Assembly: GCA_049700315.1 (NCBI GenBank)
Contig: JBNAVN010000041.1
Span: forward strand, 1-22,660
Origin: JAOAFX01 sp049700315
GTDB taxonomy: Bacteria; Hydrothermota; Tepidihabitantia; SM23-42; JAOAFX01
Direction of reading: 5' to 3'
DNA length: 22,660 bases
The notes beneath the pieces were generated by a model. The model was not told the origin of the DNA. It saw nothing but the letters and a program-made list of their open reading frames with translations, and did not search any database. A program made the position numbers and the translations under genes. This document shows, piece by piece, positions 14,745 through 22,660 of the stretch (the stretch's first letter is position 1; every line of letters starts with the position of its first letter).

Positions 14745-14883
14745 TCACTTCATTCCTTTAGTAAAATATAATCCTTTGGCATCTTTTAGGTCGTTTTCCT
14801 CCATAGTATCCATAAATATCTATATTATATTGATCTAAAGGATGCCTTTCAAGTTTTTCACCACACTTTCTGGCAATGAGCTT
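14745..14883 (-). pseudogene. Frameshifted small gene remnant
   Basis: On the minus strand, a frame reads LIARKCGEKLERHPLDQYNI and continues to IYGYYGGKRPK; at an A-rich stretch the sense then moves to another frame, reading KDAKGLYFTKGMK before TGA 14745-14747. An in-frame TAG stops it upstream at 14884-14886. The two halves join well as one conserved-looking basic protein end with a Cys and a YGYYGGKRPKD motif, which suggests a frameshifted pseudogene. The family is unknown to me. Confidence 0.35.
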
Positions 14884-14936
14884 CTAAAAAATATTGTGTG
14901 TCAATGCAAATCTTTTCTGTTTTTTTGTCTTTGATT

Positions 14937-16301
14937 TTACTTGATTCTTCTTGCGGGCTTTATTGATGATTTTATTTCATCATTGTTTCGGTGTCCAACG
15001 CTAATGGGAATGCCTTTATATTTCATAATGACAAATTCACCCATGGTGTCCTGGTTCCTTATACTTTCACCTTTTAACAATTTATTCAATTCCCATTCTC
15101 TGATTTCAATTACATTTTTCTGTGCTGTAGTACCGAAAATCTGGATGAAGTCATTGTCAGGTTTGAGATTGTTTTCATAAATTCTACCGACCTCCAGTCC
15201 TTTCCTGATACCCGCAATTTCAAAAAAGGAATAGGCCTCTGAAGTTGTGACATAATAAGTGTCCTGTTTTTGATACACCGCATAATCTGTAAGTTGATCT
15301 TTTAAGATTCCGAATTGTTTTCTATACAGGTCAATTACCTTGCTTTGAAATTCTATCTTTCCATGATAACCAGGACGCAATTGTGGTACCCCTCTTTTTG
15401 TAATCTTTGCAACGAAGAATGGTGCGGTGTCATTGTCCTGGGGAAGGATTCTTCTGCACTGTTTTGTGCGTGTATCATAGGTTTCTTTTTCCCATGAACT
15501 AACACCTTCGCGAAATTTGAAATGGGGGATATCTATCGGTAAAATTTCTGCCTCAGGAAATTTTTTTAGCAGATAATCAATCACACCTTCGTTTTCTTCA
15601 GGTGCAACTGTGCAGGTGGAATACACCATTGTGCCGCCGGGTTTTAACGACCTGAATGCGGAGACAATCAATCCTTTCTGTATCCTTGCCATCTTGTGGA
15701 TATTCTTTAGACCCCAATGGAATAGAACTTTTTTTGATTTTCTTATTGTGCCTTCAGCAGAGCAGGGTGCATCAAGCAATATTTTGTCAAAATAATTAGG
15801 CAGGATATCACCAATTTTTTCACCAGGCAAAGATATAATGACTTCATTCAGTAATCCACATTTCTTGACATTATGAATAAGACTTGATATTCTTTTGTAA
15901 ACGATTTCATTGGCAACAACTATGCCCTTATTTGCCATCATCTGTGCAATTTGCGTTGTTTTTGAACCGGGCGAAGCACACAGGTCAAGCACTGTATCAT
16001 TTGGTTTTGGTTCAAGTATTATGCCTGGTATCATAGATGCGATTTCCTGAATATATAATAGACCTAAATGATGGGTGAAATGGTTACCAATACTGTATCC
16101 ATTTTCAATTACATAACCATCTTTGTAGAATCTCAATGGTGTCAGCCTAAAATCTTTGAGTAAATTCAAAATTGATTCAGATTTACATTTCAAGGTATTC
16201 AATCTGACGGAAAGTCTCTGGGGTTTATACAGAATATCAACAAAATCCCTGAAGTCTTGTATAATGCTCTGGTATCGGGAATAGAGTCTTTCAATGTTCA
16301 T
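14937..16301 (-). CDS. RNA cytosine-C5 methyltransferase (NOL1/NOP2/Sun, RsmF/RsmB-like)
   Basis: The 454-residue protein has the SAM-binding motif VLDLCASPGSKTTQIA (104-119), DAPCSAEGTIRK (177-188) with Cys180, and VYSTCTVAPEENE (226-238) with catalytic Cys230. This two-cysteine arrangement defines the 5-methylcytosine RNA methyltransferases. Residues 1-95 form the usual N-terminal RNA-binding part (LSVRLNTLK), and about 300-440 is a C-terminal extension as in RsmF/YebU-type enzymes, probably PUA-like. The likely target is 16S rRNA; a tRNA target is possible. The predicted promoter at 16307-16334 places transcription start at or next to ATG 16301, and no ribosome binding site is seen, so the mRNA may be leaderless. 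Confidence 0.88.
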   Translation of the reverse strand: MNIERLYSRYQSIIQDFRDFVDILYKPQRLSVRLNTLKCKSESILNLLKDFRLTPLRFYKDGYVIENGYSIGNHFTHHLGLLYIQEIASMIPGIILEPKPNDTVLDLCASPGSKTTQIAQMMANKGIVVANEIVYKRISSLIHNVKKCGLLNEVIISLPGEKIGDILPNYFDKILLDAPCSAEGTIRKSKKVLFHWGLKNIHKMARIQKGLIVSAFRSLKPGGTMVYSTCTVAPEENEGVIDYLLKKFPEAEILPIDIPHFKFREGVSSWEKETYDTRTKQCRRILPQDNDTAPFFVAKITKRGVPQLRPGYHGKIEFQSKVIDLYRKQFGILKDQLTDYAVYQKQDTYYVTTSEAYSFFEIAGIRKGLEVGRIYENNLKPDNDFIQIFGTTAQKNVIEIREWELNKLLKGESIRNQDTMGEFVIMKYKGIPISVGHRNNDEIKSSIKPARRIK

Positions 16302-16306
16302 AAGAG

Positions 16307-16334
16307 ATTATATTGAATTGGAAACTCAAGTCAA
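16307..16334 (-). promoter_or_regulatory. Sigma-70-type promoter of the RNA methyltransferase gene
   Basis: TTGACT (16329-16334) and TATAAT (16307-16312), minus strand, are 16 bases apart. The A of the ATG at 16301 is the sixth base after the -10 hexamer, which predicts a leaderless transcript. Confidence 0.75.
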
Positions 16335-16353
16335 GCAAATTCAATTTCTATTC

Positions 16354-16381
16354 TTGATTTTCAGCGAATTTTCTATATAAT
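16354..16381 (+). promoter_or_regulatory. Sigma-70-type promoter of the pyrophosphatase gene
   Basis: TTGATT (16354-16359) and TATAAT (16376-16381) are 16 bases apart. It is divergent from, and within 20 bases of, the methyltransferase promoter. The leader before ATG 16427 contains AAGGAGG (16416-16422). Confidence 0.7.
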
Positions 16382-16426
16382 ATTAGCCATTAATAAACTT
16401 TATGTCAGGATAAAAAAGGAGGTCAG

Positions 16427-18511
16427 ATGCATCCATTATTCTGGCTCACGCCCGTCGGTTCTATTCTTGCGCTTTTATTTGCCTGGTATCTATCCTTGAG
16501 TGTAAGAAAGTTTGACGAAGGGACTGATGTGATGCGCGAGATTGCCCGGGCAGTAAGAGAAGGTGCAAGGGCATATATAAAAAGGCAGTATGGTGTTGTA
16601 ATAATCTTTTTTGCAATCGTATTTGTTATTTTATTGATCATAGCGTTGAGTGGAATGCTTCCTATATATGTGCCATTTGCATTTATTACAGGTGGTTTCT
16701 TTTCTGGATTATCCGGATTCATTGGACTCACCCAGGCAACGAATTCTTCGGCCCGTACTGCAAATGCTGCAAGGCAGAGCTTAAACAGTGGTCTGAGGAT
16801 TGCATTTGCTGCAGGTGGTGTGATGGGTTTTGTTGTTGTGGGTTTGAGTTTATTGGATTTGAGTATCTGGTTTGTCCTATTGAACTGGATTTACAGAAAT
16901 CTACCTGAAGCACAGAAGATTCAAAATATCACCTCAACAATGATATGTTTTGGTATGGGTGCATCTTTCCAGGCATTGTTTGCCCGTGTCGGTGGTGGAA
17001 TATTCACAAAGGCAGCAGATGTTGGTGCAGACCTTGTGGGTAAAGTTGAAGCAGGGATCCCTGAAGATGACCCACGCAATCCTGCAGTAATTGCAGACAA
17101 TGTCGGTGATAATGTTGGTGATGTCGCAGGAATGGGCGCTGACCTTTATGAATCCTATGTTGGTTCAATCATTGCGACAATGGCACTTGCAGTTGCTGCT
17201 GGTCTTGGTATTGCGGGTGTTGTCGTTCCCCAGGTAATGGCAACGGTTGGCGTTTTATGCTCTATAATCGGAACATTCCTTGTGAGCACAAAAGAAGATG
17301 CAACCCAGGGTGCATTGTTGACTGCCCTGCGTCGTGGTATATGGGGTTCAAGCATTCTCATTGCAATAATCTCGGCAATCGTGATAAAATATTTATTACC
17401 TTCTTATTTTGGATTGTACTGGGCAATCCTTGCGGGTCTTGCTGCAGGTGTTTTCATCGGATTCAATACTGAATTTTTCACCTCAGACAATTATTCACCA
17501 ACACGGAGTATCGCTGATAGTTCAAAGACCGGTCCTGCAACCGTGATTCTTGATGGAATCAGTGTTGGGATGTTATCTACGGCACCGGCTGTTATTGCCG
17601 TTATTGTTGCGGTTTTATGCGCATATTATCTAAGTGGAGGATTACATAGTCCTAATCTTGGACTATTTGGCGTATCCCTTGCTGCAGTCGGAATGCTTTC
17701 AACACTTGGTATCACACTTGCTACAGATGCCTATGGTCCGGTCGCAGATAATGCTGGTGGCAATGCCCAGATGTCAGGATTACCACCTGAGGTGCGTCAG
17801 CGGACTGATGCGCTTGATGCCTTGGGAAATACAACGGCTGCAACTGGTAAGGGATTTGCAATCGGTTCAGCAGCACTCACTGCGCTTGCACTCATTGCCG
17901 CATACCGTGACCAGGTTGAACTTGCAGGTATACACCTTGATTTGAGGATTACAAATCCCGCAGTCATCACGGGATTATTCATCGGTGCAATGATGCCTTT
18001 TGCATTCTGTTCATTGACACTAAAGGCAGTGGGCAGGGCAGCAGGGATGATCGTCGTTGAAGTGAGACGTCAGTTCAAGGAGATTAAAGGTTTAATGGAA
18101 GGAAAGGCAAAACCTGATTATGCCAATGCAGTGAGCATCTGCACAAAGGCAGCCCAGAAAGAGATGATACTTCCTTCTCTTTTAGCAATCCTATCTCCAC
18201 TGATTGTGGGAATCTTCCTTGGACCAAATGGTGTGGTTGGAATTCTTGCGGGTGCACTCGTTTCTGGATTTGTCGTTGCCTTAATGATGGCAAATAGTGG
18301 TGGCGCCTGGGATAATGCAAAGAAATATATTGAAAAGGGAAATTTAGGTGGTAAGGGTTCGCAGGAACACAAGGCAGCGGTCGTCGGTGATACAGTTGGT
18401 GACCCATTCAAGGATACATCCGGACCTTCTTTGAATATTCTCATCAAACTTATGTCAACATCTTCCATAACTCTTGCGGGATTTGTCATTAAGGCAACCT
18501 TGATGAAGTGA
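16427..18511 (+). CDS. hppA: Membrane-bound ion-pumping pyrophosphatase, K+-dependent type
   Basis: The 694-residue polytopic protein carries the substrate-site motifs DVGADLVGKVEAGIPEDD (198-215) and ADNVGDNVGDVAGMGADLYE (223-242) and a later GDTVGDPFKDTSGPS. It hydrolyses pyrophosphate and pumps H+ or Na+ across the cytoplasmic membrane. GNTTAATGKG (467-476) has Ala471 and Gly474 where K+-independent enzymes carry Lys and Thr, so this is the K+-dependent type; whether it moves H+ or Na+ I cannot tell. It starts at ATG 16427, four bases after AAGGAGG, and is followed by a radC-like gene after 10 bases. Such enzymes let energy-limited anaerobes recover energy from biosynthetic pyrophosphate. 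Confidence 0.95.
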   Translation: MHPLFWLTPVGSILALLFAWYLSLSVRKFDEGTDVMREIARAVREGARAYIKRQYGVVIIFFAIVFVILLIIALSGMLPIYVPFAFITGGFFSGLSGFIGLTQATNSSARTANAARQSLNSGLRIAFAAGGVMGFVVVGLSLLDLSIWFVLLNWIYRNLPEAQKIQNITSTMICFGMGASFQALFARVGGGIFTKAADVGADLVGKVEAGIPEDDPRNPAVIADNVGDNVGDVAGMGADLYESYVGSIIATMALAVAAGLGIAGVVVPQVMATVGVLCSIIGTFLVSTKEDATQGALLTALRRGIWGSSILIAIISAIVIKYLLPSYFGLYWAILAGLAAGVFIGFNTEFFTSDNYSPTRSIADSSKTGPATVILDGISVGMLSTAPAVIAVIVAVLCAYYLSGGLHSPNLGLFGVSLAAVGMLSTLGITLATDAYGPVADNAGGNAQMSGLPPEVRQRTDALDALGNTTAATGKGFAIGSAALTALALIAAYRDQVELAGIHLDLRITNPAVITGLFIGAMMPFAFCSLTLKAVGRAAGMIVVEVRRQFKEIKGLMEGKAKPDYANAVSICTKAAQKEMILPSLLAILSPLIVGIFLGPNGVVGILAGALVSGFVVALMMANSGGAWDNAKKYIEKGNLGGKGSQEHKAAVVGDTVGDPFKDTSGPSLNILIKLMSTSSITLAGFVIKATLMK

Positions 18512-18521
18512 TTTACAATAA

Positions 18522-19202
18522 ATGAAGATCAAAGACTGGCCTGAGAACGAAAGACCGCGGGAAAGATTCTATGAGCAGGGAAGTTATGTCTTAACCGATG
18601 CAGAATTACTTGCAATCGTCATTGGCAAGGGTGTAAAGAATTGCACTGCATTAGACCTTGCAAAAGAAATCTTAACCAGAGTTGGAAGTTTAAAAAAACT
18701 TGCAGAAAAATCGGCAAAGGAATTAGAGAATTTGAAAATTCCAGGAATGGGCAGGGCAAAGATTATCACAATCCTTTCTGCATTAGAACTTGGTAGACGT
18801 TCATATTCAAAGAAACAGGAAAAGATGGTTAAATTTACAAAACCGCAGGATTTATATGAATATTATGCACCACTCATCGGCAGTTTGAAACAGGAATTAT
18901 TCAAAGTCGCAGCAGTGGATGGTAAGAATTCGCTTGTAAAAGATACAACAATTTCCAAGGGAATTTTAGATGCGAGTCTGACCCATCCCCGAGAGGTATT
19001 CAAGTTTGCCATTATAGAAAATGCAAGTGGATTATTTCTTGTCCACAACCATCCAAGCGGAATTTTGAAGCCATCTGAAGATGATTTGAAGATCACTGAG
19101 AGATTGAAGAATGCAGGTGATTTGATGGGGATAAGGATCATTGACCATATAATAATTGCTGAAGAAGGATACTATTCTTTTTCTGAACACAATTTATTGT
19201 AG
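18522..19202 (+). CDS. radC: RadC-family JAB/MPN domain protein
   Basis: The 226-residue product has the family's opening (WPENERPRERF), a helix-hairpin-helix segment LKIPGMGRAKI (71-81) and a C-terminal JAMM-like metal site: HNHPSG (175-180) followed by KPSEDD (183-188). It is full length and no residue of the motif is lost. RadC was named for DNA repair but its biochemical role is uncertain; the fold is that of a metal-dependent isopeptidase. It follows the pyrophosphatase gene by 10 bases and probably shares its transcript; no strong ribosome binding site is seen before ATG 18522. Confidence 0.9.
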   Translation: MKIKDWPENERPRERFYEQGSYVLTDAELLAIVIGKGVKNCTALDLAKEILTRVGSLKKLAEKSAKELENLKIPGMGRAKIITILSALELGRRSYSKKQEKMVKFTKPQDLYEYYAPLIGSLKQELFKVAAVDGKNSLVKDTTISKGILDASLTHPREVFKFAIIENASGLFLVHNHPSGILKPSEDDLKITERLKNAGDLMGIRIIDHIIIAEEGYYSFSEHNLL

Positions 19203-19234
19203 CTGACTTACCCTTTTTTGAGCAGTCTCTAAAT

Positions 19235-21991
19235 TCAGTGAATCAGAATAAATTTCTGTTTAATCATACCATTATCTTTCTTTAAGATTGCAAAGTATAT
19301 GCCATCAGCGAGTGGGTTATCTCTGCGTGAATTCCAATTCACTATCTTCTCATTCTTATCAAACTTTACCTTTGCTACAACACGACCCGCTATGTCATAA
19401 ATCCATAGATGATTGTCTTTGATGTTAAATGTATGGATATAAAATGATACAGTATTCTTTGAAGGATTTGGTATAACCTTAAGCATTTCTCTAAAGGAAG
19501 TTTCTCCACTTTTTCTTTCTGAAATCGTTACCGATGGTGTATAAAATCCTTTCACCTTTACTATCTTATTTCTTGCACCATCCTCAGAGGCGATCGTAAT
19601 CCAGTAATTACCATCCCTCGGGTCATATTCTATACCCCAAATGTGCCACCACTTAATTAATAAAAATCTATTTCCTGTGGATATTGGTGGTGATCCCTCC
19701 ATTTCCACAACACCAACACTATCAAGTCTTACACCATTAGGATCAAACCAGGTCTGAACATTTACAAACGAATTACCCAGCGAATCATAGGCAAGGCAAT
19801 GGGTATTATAATATCCCTGAACCGGACTATTATACTGGATTGCATTGCCAAGGGTATCTCCAATGTATATCAACTGGGTTGCACCCGGGATACTCCTTCG
19901 GTCAGCAAACCACATTGTATTATCTCCATCATAGGCAATGCCGGTTGGAAAATCATTTGCTGGATTATTAAATTGTCTGATTATCTCTCCTGAAGATTTA
20001 TCAATCTTCCAGACATTCTTTGGATTAAACCCACATACATATAATGCATCATCATAAAAGCTGTATGCAATATCAGTAAGGTTTGTCGCTGGTCCAGATA
20101 TTGTTCCATAATATGTCACGAAGCTGTCTGAAGAGTAAATATAAATGGAATTTGAATAGTAATCAATGACATATATCATATCTCCTATACGGTCATATGC
20201 AAGCCCACGCACAGAGCCATCAGCAGGAAAACTCGGTAGATATTTTGGTCCCCAGATAATCATACCTGGCGCATAACCAACTGTTAATGAAAAATTCCTT
20301 ACCCAGGAGGTCTCAGCAGAAACCAAAGCAATCTTGAAATCTGCCTTATGCCCTGGCGGGGTTGACGCATCAACGCTCACCTCATAAGCGTCCAAAAAAT
20401 TATCAGTGCTATCTCCTGGATTGATTGTGCCGTATGTATATGTGGAATCAATGATTGTAATATATGGTGATGTTGTTCTCAATGTACCCTGAACATTTGT
20501 TGCGGTTACACCACCGGAGTTTTTCACATAGGTAATGATCCCTCCATTCTCACCAGGGTCAAGCCTTCCATTTCCATTGTCATCATTAACTACCCGGGTA
20601 TGCAACAATACCATGCATGGCTGGTCAGTTGGTGGAACATCCTTCAATGCTTTCCAGAGATTAATCCTTCCCCAGCCATAGGTATTATTCGGATATGGTC
20701 CACCCCATGATGGCATATCACAATTATCTTTAAATGCGGAATAGATTTCACTCAATGTCAGATTTGGATTTTTTTGTAGCAGGATTGCGGTTCCGCCGGT
20801 TAAATGCGGTGTAGCAAAAGATGTGCCACTAAATGTAGCATAACCACCATTATTGGAACATGAGCGAATATTCACACCCGGGGCACAAAAATCAGGTTTT
20901 AATAGATTCCATTCGGGATAGTACCAGTATTGAGGATTGTTTATCGGTGGAATATTTGGTGCTGGTCCCTGGCTTGAAAAATTAGCGATGGTATCGTTAG
21001 GTCTCGTTGCACCAACACCAGCAACTGTGCAAAAAGAGGCGGGCGAATTTATCGTTCCATATCCCTGGCCACTCCCTGCTGCGAATACAGGAAAGACACC
21101 CAGATTCTTCCAGTGCAAAATAATATCCCAGAAATGCAAATCACTTCCACTGGAGGAACCCCAGGAATTACTAATTACACGGATATTTATTCCCTGTGCC
21201 TTTAAATTCGCAAGATATTGCATGCAGTCATCTAACCAGTAATAATAACCAACACCCGATGCATCAAGGCCCTTTGTTGGTATATATCGGGCTCCATAAG
21301 CAATGCCCACATCATAAACAAATGGTCCTGGACCATCACCACCGCAGATTGTTCCCATTATATGCGTGCCGTGCCCTTGATCATCATAAGGAGTAGACAT
21401 ACCATTAACAGCATCATACCAGTAAGGTGAAAGCCACTTACCAGAGAGTGCCTGATGGGTTGTAAGCACACCTGTATCTATATGACCAATTATCACTCCT
21501 GAACCATCATAACCAGCATTCCAGCACGAATCAGCCATAATCATTTTGATATTCCATTCTGGTGTTTTGGGGTTTTCCTTGGGAATCAATCCACCGACTG
21601 TATAATCCAATTTTACTATCGCACTATAACAGATGAATTTAATATCATTACGCCCTGCCAATTCCTCAATCACATCCTTAGTCGCCTTCAAATGGAATCC
21701 ATTGAATATCCAGAATTGGTCAAGGACTTCAGCCTTGTTTCCGGGCAGTCTCTTAAGGTATGCCAAAACATCTTTCTGAGAATTATAAGCGATAGTTTTA
21801 AATAAATTACATTTCTCCTGGGGAGAGAGATTTTGTATCTGCTCTAATGGATATTCTGTGCTCATATGGACGATAACAGGAATTTTTTCCAAAGGTGGAG
21901 CATTTTTTAAGATCTCACCGAGCTCCGGCATGATTTTACCGGGAACTAAAAACATTGAATTAAAGATCAAAATTGAAACAACACACCCCAT
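19235..21991 (-). CDS. Secreted subtilisin-like (S8) protease with C-terminal sorting tail
   Basis: The product (918 residues from ATG 21991) starts with a short hydrophobic signal, then a probable propeptide (about 36-130). The S8 domain (about 145-450) has Asp172 in GHIDTGV, His207 in GHGTHIMGT and Ser391 in SGTSFATPH. Where most subtilases have AAGN with the oxyanion-hole Asn, this one reads AAGSGQG (Ser307). After the catalytic domain come a beta domain starting DDNGNGRLDPGENG, a repeat region resembling a beta-propeller (about 590-820), and a type IX-like tail (VIPNPSKNTVSFYI, WIYDIAGRVVAKV, DGIYFAIL). It should be exported and anchored or released at the cell surface. GTG 21997 is an alternative start; either gives a 5' leader under about 12 bases. 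Confidence 0.9.
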   Translation of the reverse strand: MGCVVSILIFNSMFLVPGKIMPELGEILKNAPPLEKIPVIVHMSTEYPLEQIQNLSPQEKCNLFKTIAYNSQKDVLAYLKRLPGNKAEVLDQFWIFNGFHLKATKDVIEELAGRNDIKFICYSAIVKLDYTVGGLIPKENPKTPEWNIKMIMADSCWNAGYDGSGVIIGHIDTGVLTTHQALSGKWLSPYWYDAVNGMSTPYDDQGHGTHIMGTICGGDGPGPFVYDVGIAYGARYIPTKGLDASGVGYYYWLDDCMQYLANLKAQGINIRVISNSWGSSSGSDLHFWDIILHWKNLGVFPVFAAGSGQGYGTINSPASFCTVAGVGATRPNDTIANFSSQGPAPNIPPINNPQYWYYPEWNLLKPDFCAPGVNIRSCSNNGGYATFSGTSFATPHLTGGTAILLQKNPNLTLSEIYSAFKDNCDMPSWGGPYPNNTYGWGRINLWKALKDVPPTDQPCMVLLHTRVVNDDNGNGRLDPGENGGIITYVKNSGGVTATNVQGTLRTTSPYITIIDSTYTYGTINPGDSTDNFLDAYEVSVDASTPPGHKADFKIALVSAETSWVRNFSLTVGYAPGMIIWGPKYLPSFPADGSVRGLAYDRIGDMIYVIDYYSNSIYIYSSDSFVTYYGTISGPATNLTDIAYSFYDDALYVCGFNPKNVWKIDKSSGEIIRQFNNPANDFPTGIAYDGDNTMWFADRRSIPGATQLIYIGDTLGNAIQYNSPVQGYYNTHCLAYDSLGNSFVNVQTWFDPNGVRLDSVGVVEMEGSPPISTGNRFLLIKWWHIWGIEYDPRDGNYWITIASEDGARNKIVKVKGFYTPSVTISERKSGETSFREMLKVIPNPSKNTVSFYIHTFNIKDNHLWIYDIAGRVVAKVKFDKNEKIVNWNSRRDNPLADGIYFAILKKDNGMIKQKFILIH

Positions 21992-22008
21992 AATCACTTT
22001 TATTTATT

Positions 22009-22036
22009 ATTATAATATCTTTCTTAAAGATGTCAA
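22009..22036 (-). promoter_or_regulatory. Sigma-70-type promoter of the protease gene
   Basis: TTGACA (22031-22036) and TATAAT (22009-22014), minus strand, are 16 bases apart. The start of transcription near 22002 leaves only about 10 bases before ATG 21991. Confidence 0.75.
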
Positions 22037-22148
22037 GAGGATTGCAAAAGTAAAGGGACCTTGTTATCAATATAAGAAAAAAATTTAAAATGATGTTACA
22101 GGGAGGTTGGTTAAGCACTTTAACCATTCAACCACTCAACCATTTAAC

Positions 22149-22265
22149 CAGGTTATTTGGTATGGTGATGATGACCTCGGTCGCCGATTGCCTTCTGGTG
22201 TCTATTTTGTGCAACTGGAAGCGGGTGACTTTAAGAAAGTTAAGAAGACTATTTTGTTACGATGA
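22149..22265 (+). pseudogene. Remnant of a C-terminal sorting tail
   Basis: A 38-codon plus-strand stretch ends LGRRLPSGVYFVQLEAGDFK, then KVKKTILLR and TGA 22263-22265. This is the last third of the same tail type seen at the end of the protease and in the 6029-6622 fragment. Upstream of it the sequence is a low-complexity run of AACCATT/CAACCACT-like units, with no start or remaining domain. It is the leftover end of a deleted secreted-protein gene. Confidence 0.6.
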
Positions 22266-22366
22266 TTGCAATCCGTGTTCATCTGCGTTATCATCCGTGT
22301 GATTCTGTGTGTTGCGTAGCAACAAGAAAAGGCTATTCTCTTAAGATAAGGGTAAAAAGGGATGAA

Positions 22367-22461
22367 CAAGGGTAAATAGGGGTAAAGAACGGGTTTTATT
22401 GTTGCTGTATTGTCTTTGCGGGACTTGTAGTAATACCCTTTATAACCCCTTATCTCCCTTG
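22367..22461. repeat. Long imperfect inverted repeat
   Basis: CAAGGGTAAATAGGGGTAAAG (22367-22387, 21 bases with gaps in the match) is complementary, with a few insertions and mismatches, to the sequence at 22438-22461. About 50 bases lie between the arms. Neighbouring bases are also rich in GGGTA on the left and TACCC on the right. Confidence 0.45.
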
Positions 22462-22511
22462 GATACCCCTGTTAAGTAAGATAAATGTCTCATAACCCCC
22501 TTTTCTCCTCT

Positions 22512-22534
22512 GCAGTCGGGCAAAGCCCGGCTGC
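22512..22534. repeat. GC-rich hairpin
   Basis: GCAGTCGGGC (22512-22521) and GCCCGGCTGC (22525-22534) pair over 10 bp with one G-U pair and a 3-base AAA loop. No T-run follows, so it is not a typical terminator. Confidence 0.55.
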
Positions 22535-22616
22535 AAAGGGAATGTCAATTTATGGTTGACATTAATGATGCTAAACCTGAAATTTACAAAACACACCGCA
22601 CTTCATTTCTTCTCCG

Positions 22617-22644
22617 GCGGAGGGCAAATGCCCTCCGCTTTTTT
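22617..22644 (+). terminator. Strong intrinsic terminator
   Basis: GCGGAGGG (22617-22624) and CCCTCCGC (22631-22638) form a perfect stem that closes further by C/G and A/T pairs, followed by TTTTTTGTTGTTTTT. No plus-strand gene ends nearby, so its client is unknown: an unseen small RNA, or the lost gene whose tail remains at 22149-22265. Confidence 0.75.
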
Positions 22645-22660
22645 GTTGTTTTTATTGGAG

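Larger units (their letters stand above)
22266..22660. other. Intergenic region with inverted repeats, no gene seen
   Basis: No credible coding frame is present. The stretch holds a degenerate ATCCGTGT/ATCTGCGT-like tandem run (about 22270-22310), a small palindrome TGTTGC/GCAACA (22310-22324), an imperfect inverted repeat of GGGTA-rich sequence (22367-22387 with 22438-22461), a hairpin (22512-22534), a palindrome AATGTCAA/TTGACATT (22541-22563) and a terminator (22617-22644). Confidence 0.6.

Noticed and set aside
22090..22302. 70-codon open frame near the right end
   Set aside because: It is out of frame with the sorting-tail remnant in the same DNA, whose residues match a known domain type.
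22270..22520. CRISPR array or tandem repeat array
   Set aside because: The repeated units are short, degenerate and unevenly spaced; no constant repeat with variable spacers is present and no cas gene is nearby.

Overview
The window looks like a chromosomal stretch of a Gram-negative-type bacterium with an AT-rich genome. A TonB-dependent outer-membrane receptor, a lipoprotein and three copies (one whole, two remnants) of a C-terminal sorting-tail domain of the Por/type IX type support an outer membrane. That mix, with the K+-type membrane pyrophosphatase and the subtilase carrying the tail, recalls candidate phyla such as WOR-3/Stahlbacteria. This placement is inference; no rRNA or tRNA gene is present to test it.

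Positions 1-5616 hold the most striking content: a compact cluster that reads as a ribosomally made, post-translationally modified peptide (RiPP) pathway. A consensus sigma-54 promoter (68-84) with an upstream palindrome precedes a very short gene with a strong ribosome binding site (480-623) that encodes a 47-residue peptide ending in a Trp/Asp/Glu/Cys/Cys-containing tail. A 16-bp hairpin (631-670) separates it from two different radical SAM enzymes (685-1977; 1992-3128), a cytoplasmic-looking HEXXH metallopeptidase (3109-3852) and an ABC exporter lacking a peptidase domain (3880-5616). The genes are nearly contiguous and all on the plus strand. Together they suggest: make precursor, modify it with two radical SAM enzymes, cut the leader with the stand-alone peptidase, export. 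I do not recognise this arrangement as a named RiPP class.

Positions 5617-7260 are a repeat-rich spacer with several palindromes and a 12-bp tandem repeat, a truncated protein ending in a sorting tail, and a small lipoprotein with its own promoter and a bidirectional terminator.

Positions 7338-10257 (minus) are an aldehyde dehydrogenase and class III aminotransferase pair, probably an operon for catabolism of an omega-amino acid or diamine. Positions 10415-14565 (minus) are a phasin-like small protein, a UbiB/AarF-family kinase-like protein, and a BtuB-like receptor under a cobalamin riboswitch. Positions 14576-14883 hold two decayed reading frames. From 14937 there is an RNA m5C methyltransferase (minus) diverging from a membrane pyrophosphatase and a RadC-family protein (plus), followed by a large secreted subtilase (minus). 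The last 640 bases carry a sorting-tail remnant, inverted repeats and a strong terminator.

Seven sigma-70-like promoters can be read by eye and six have a 16-bp spacer. One of them would give a leaderless mRNA for the methyltransferase.
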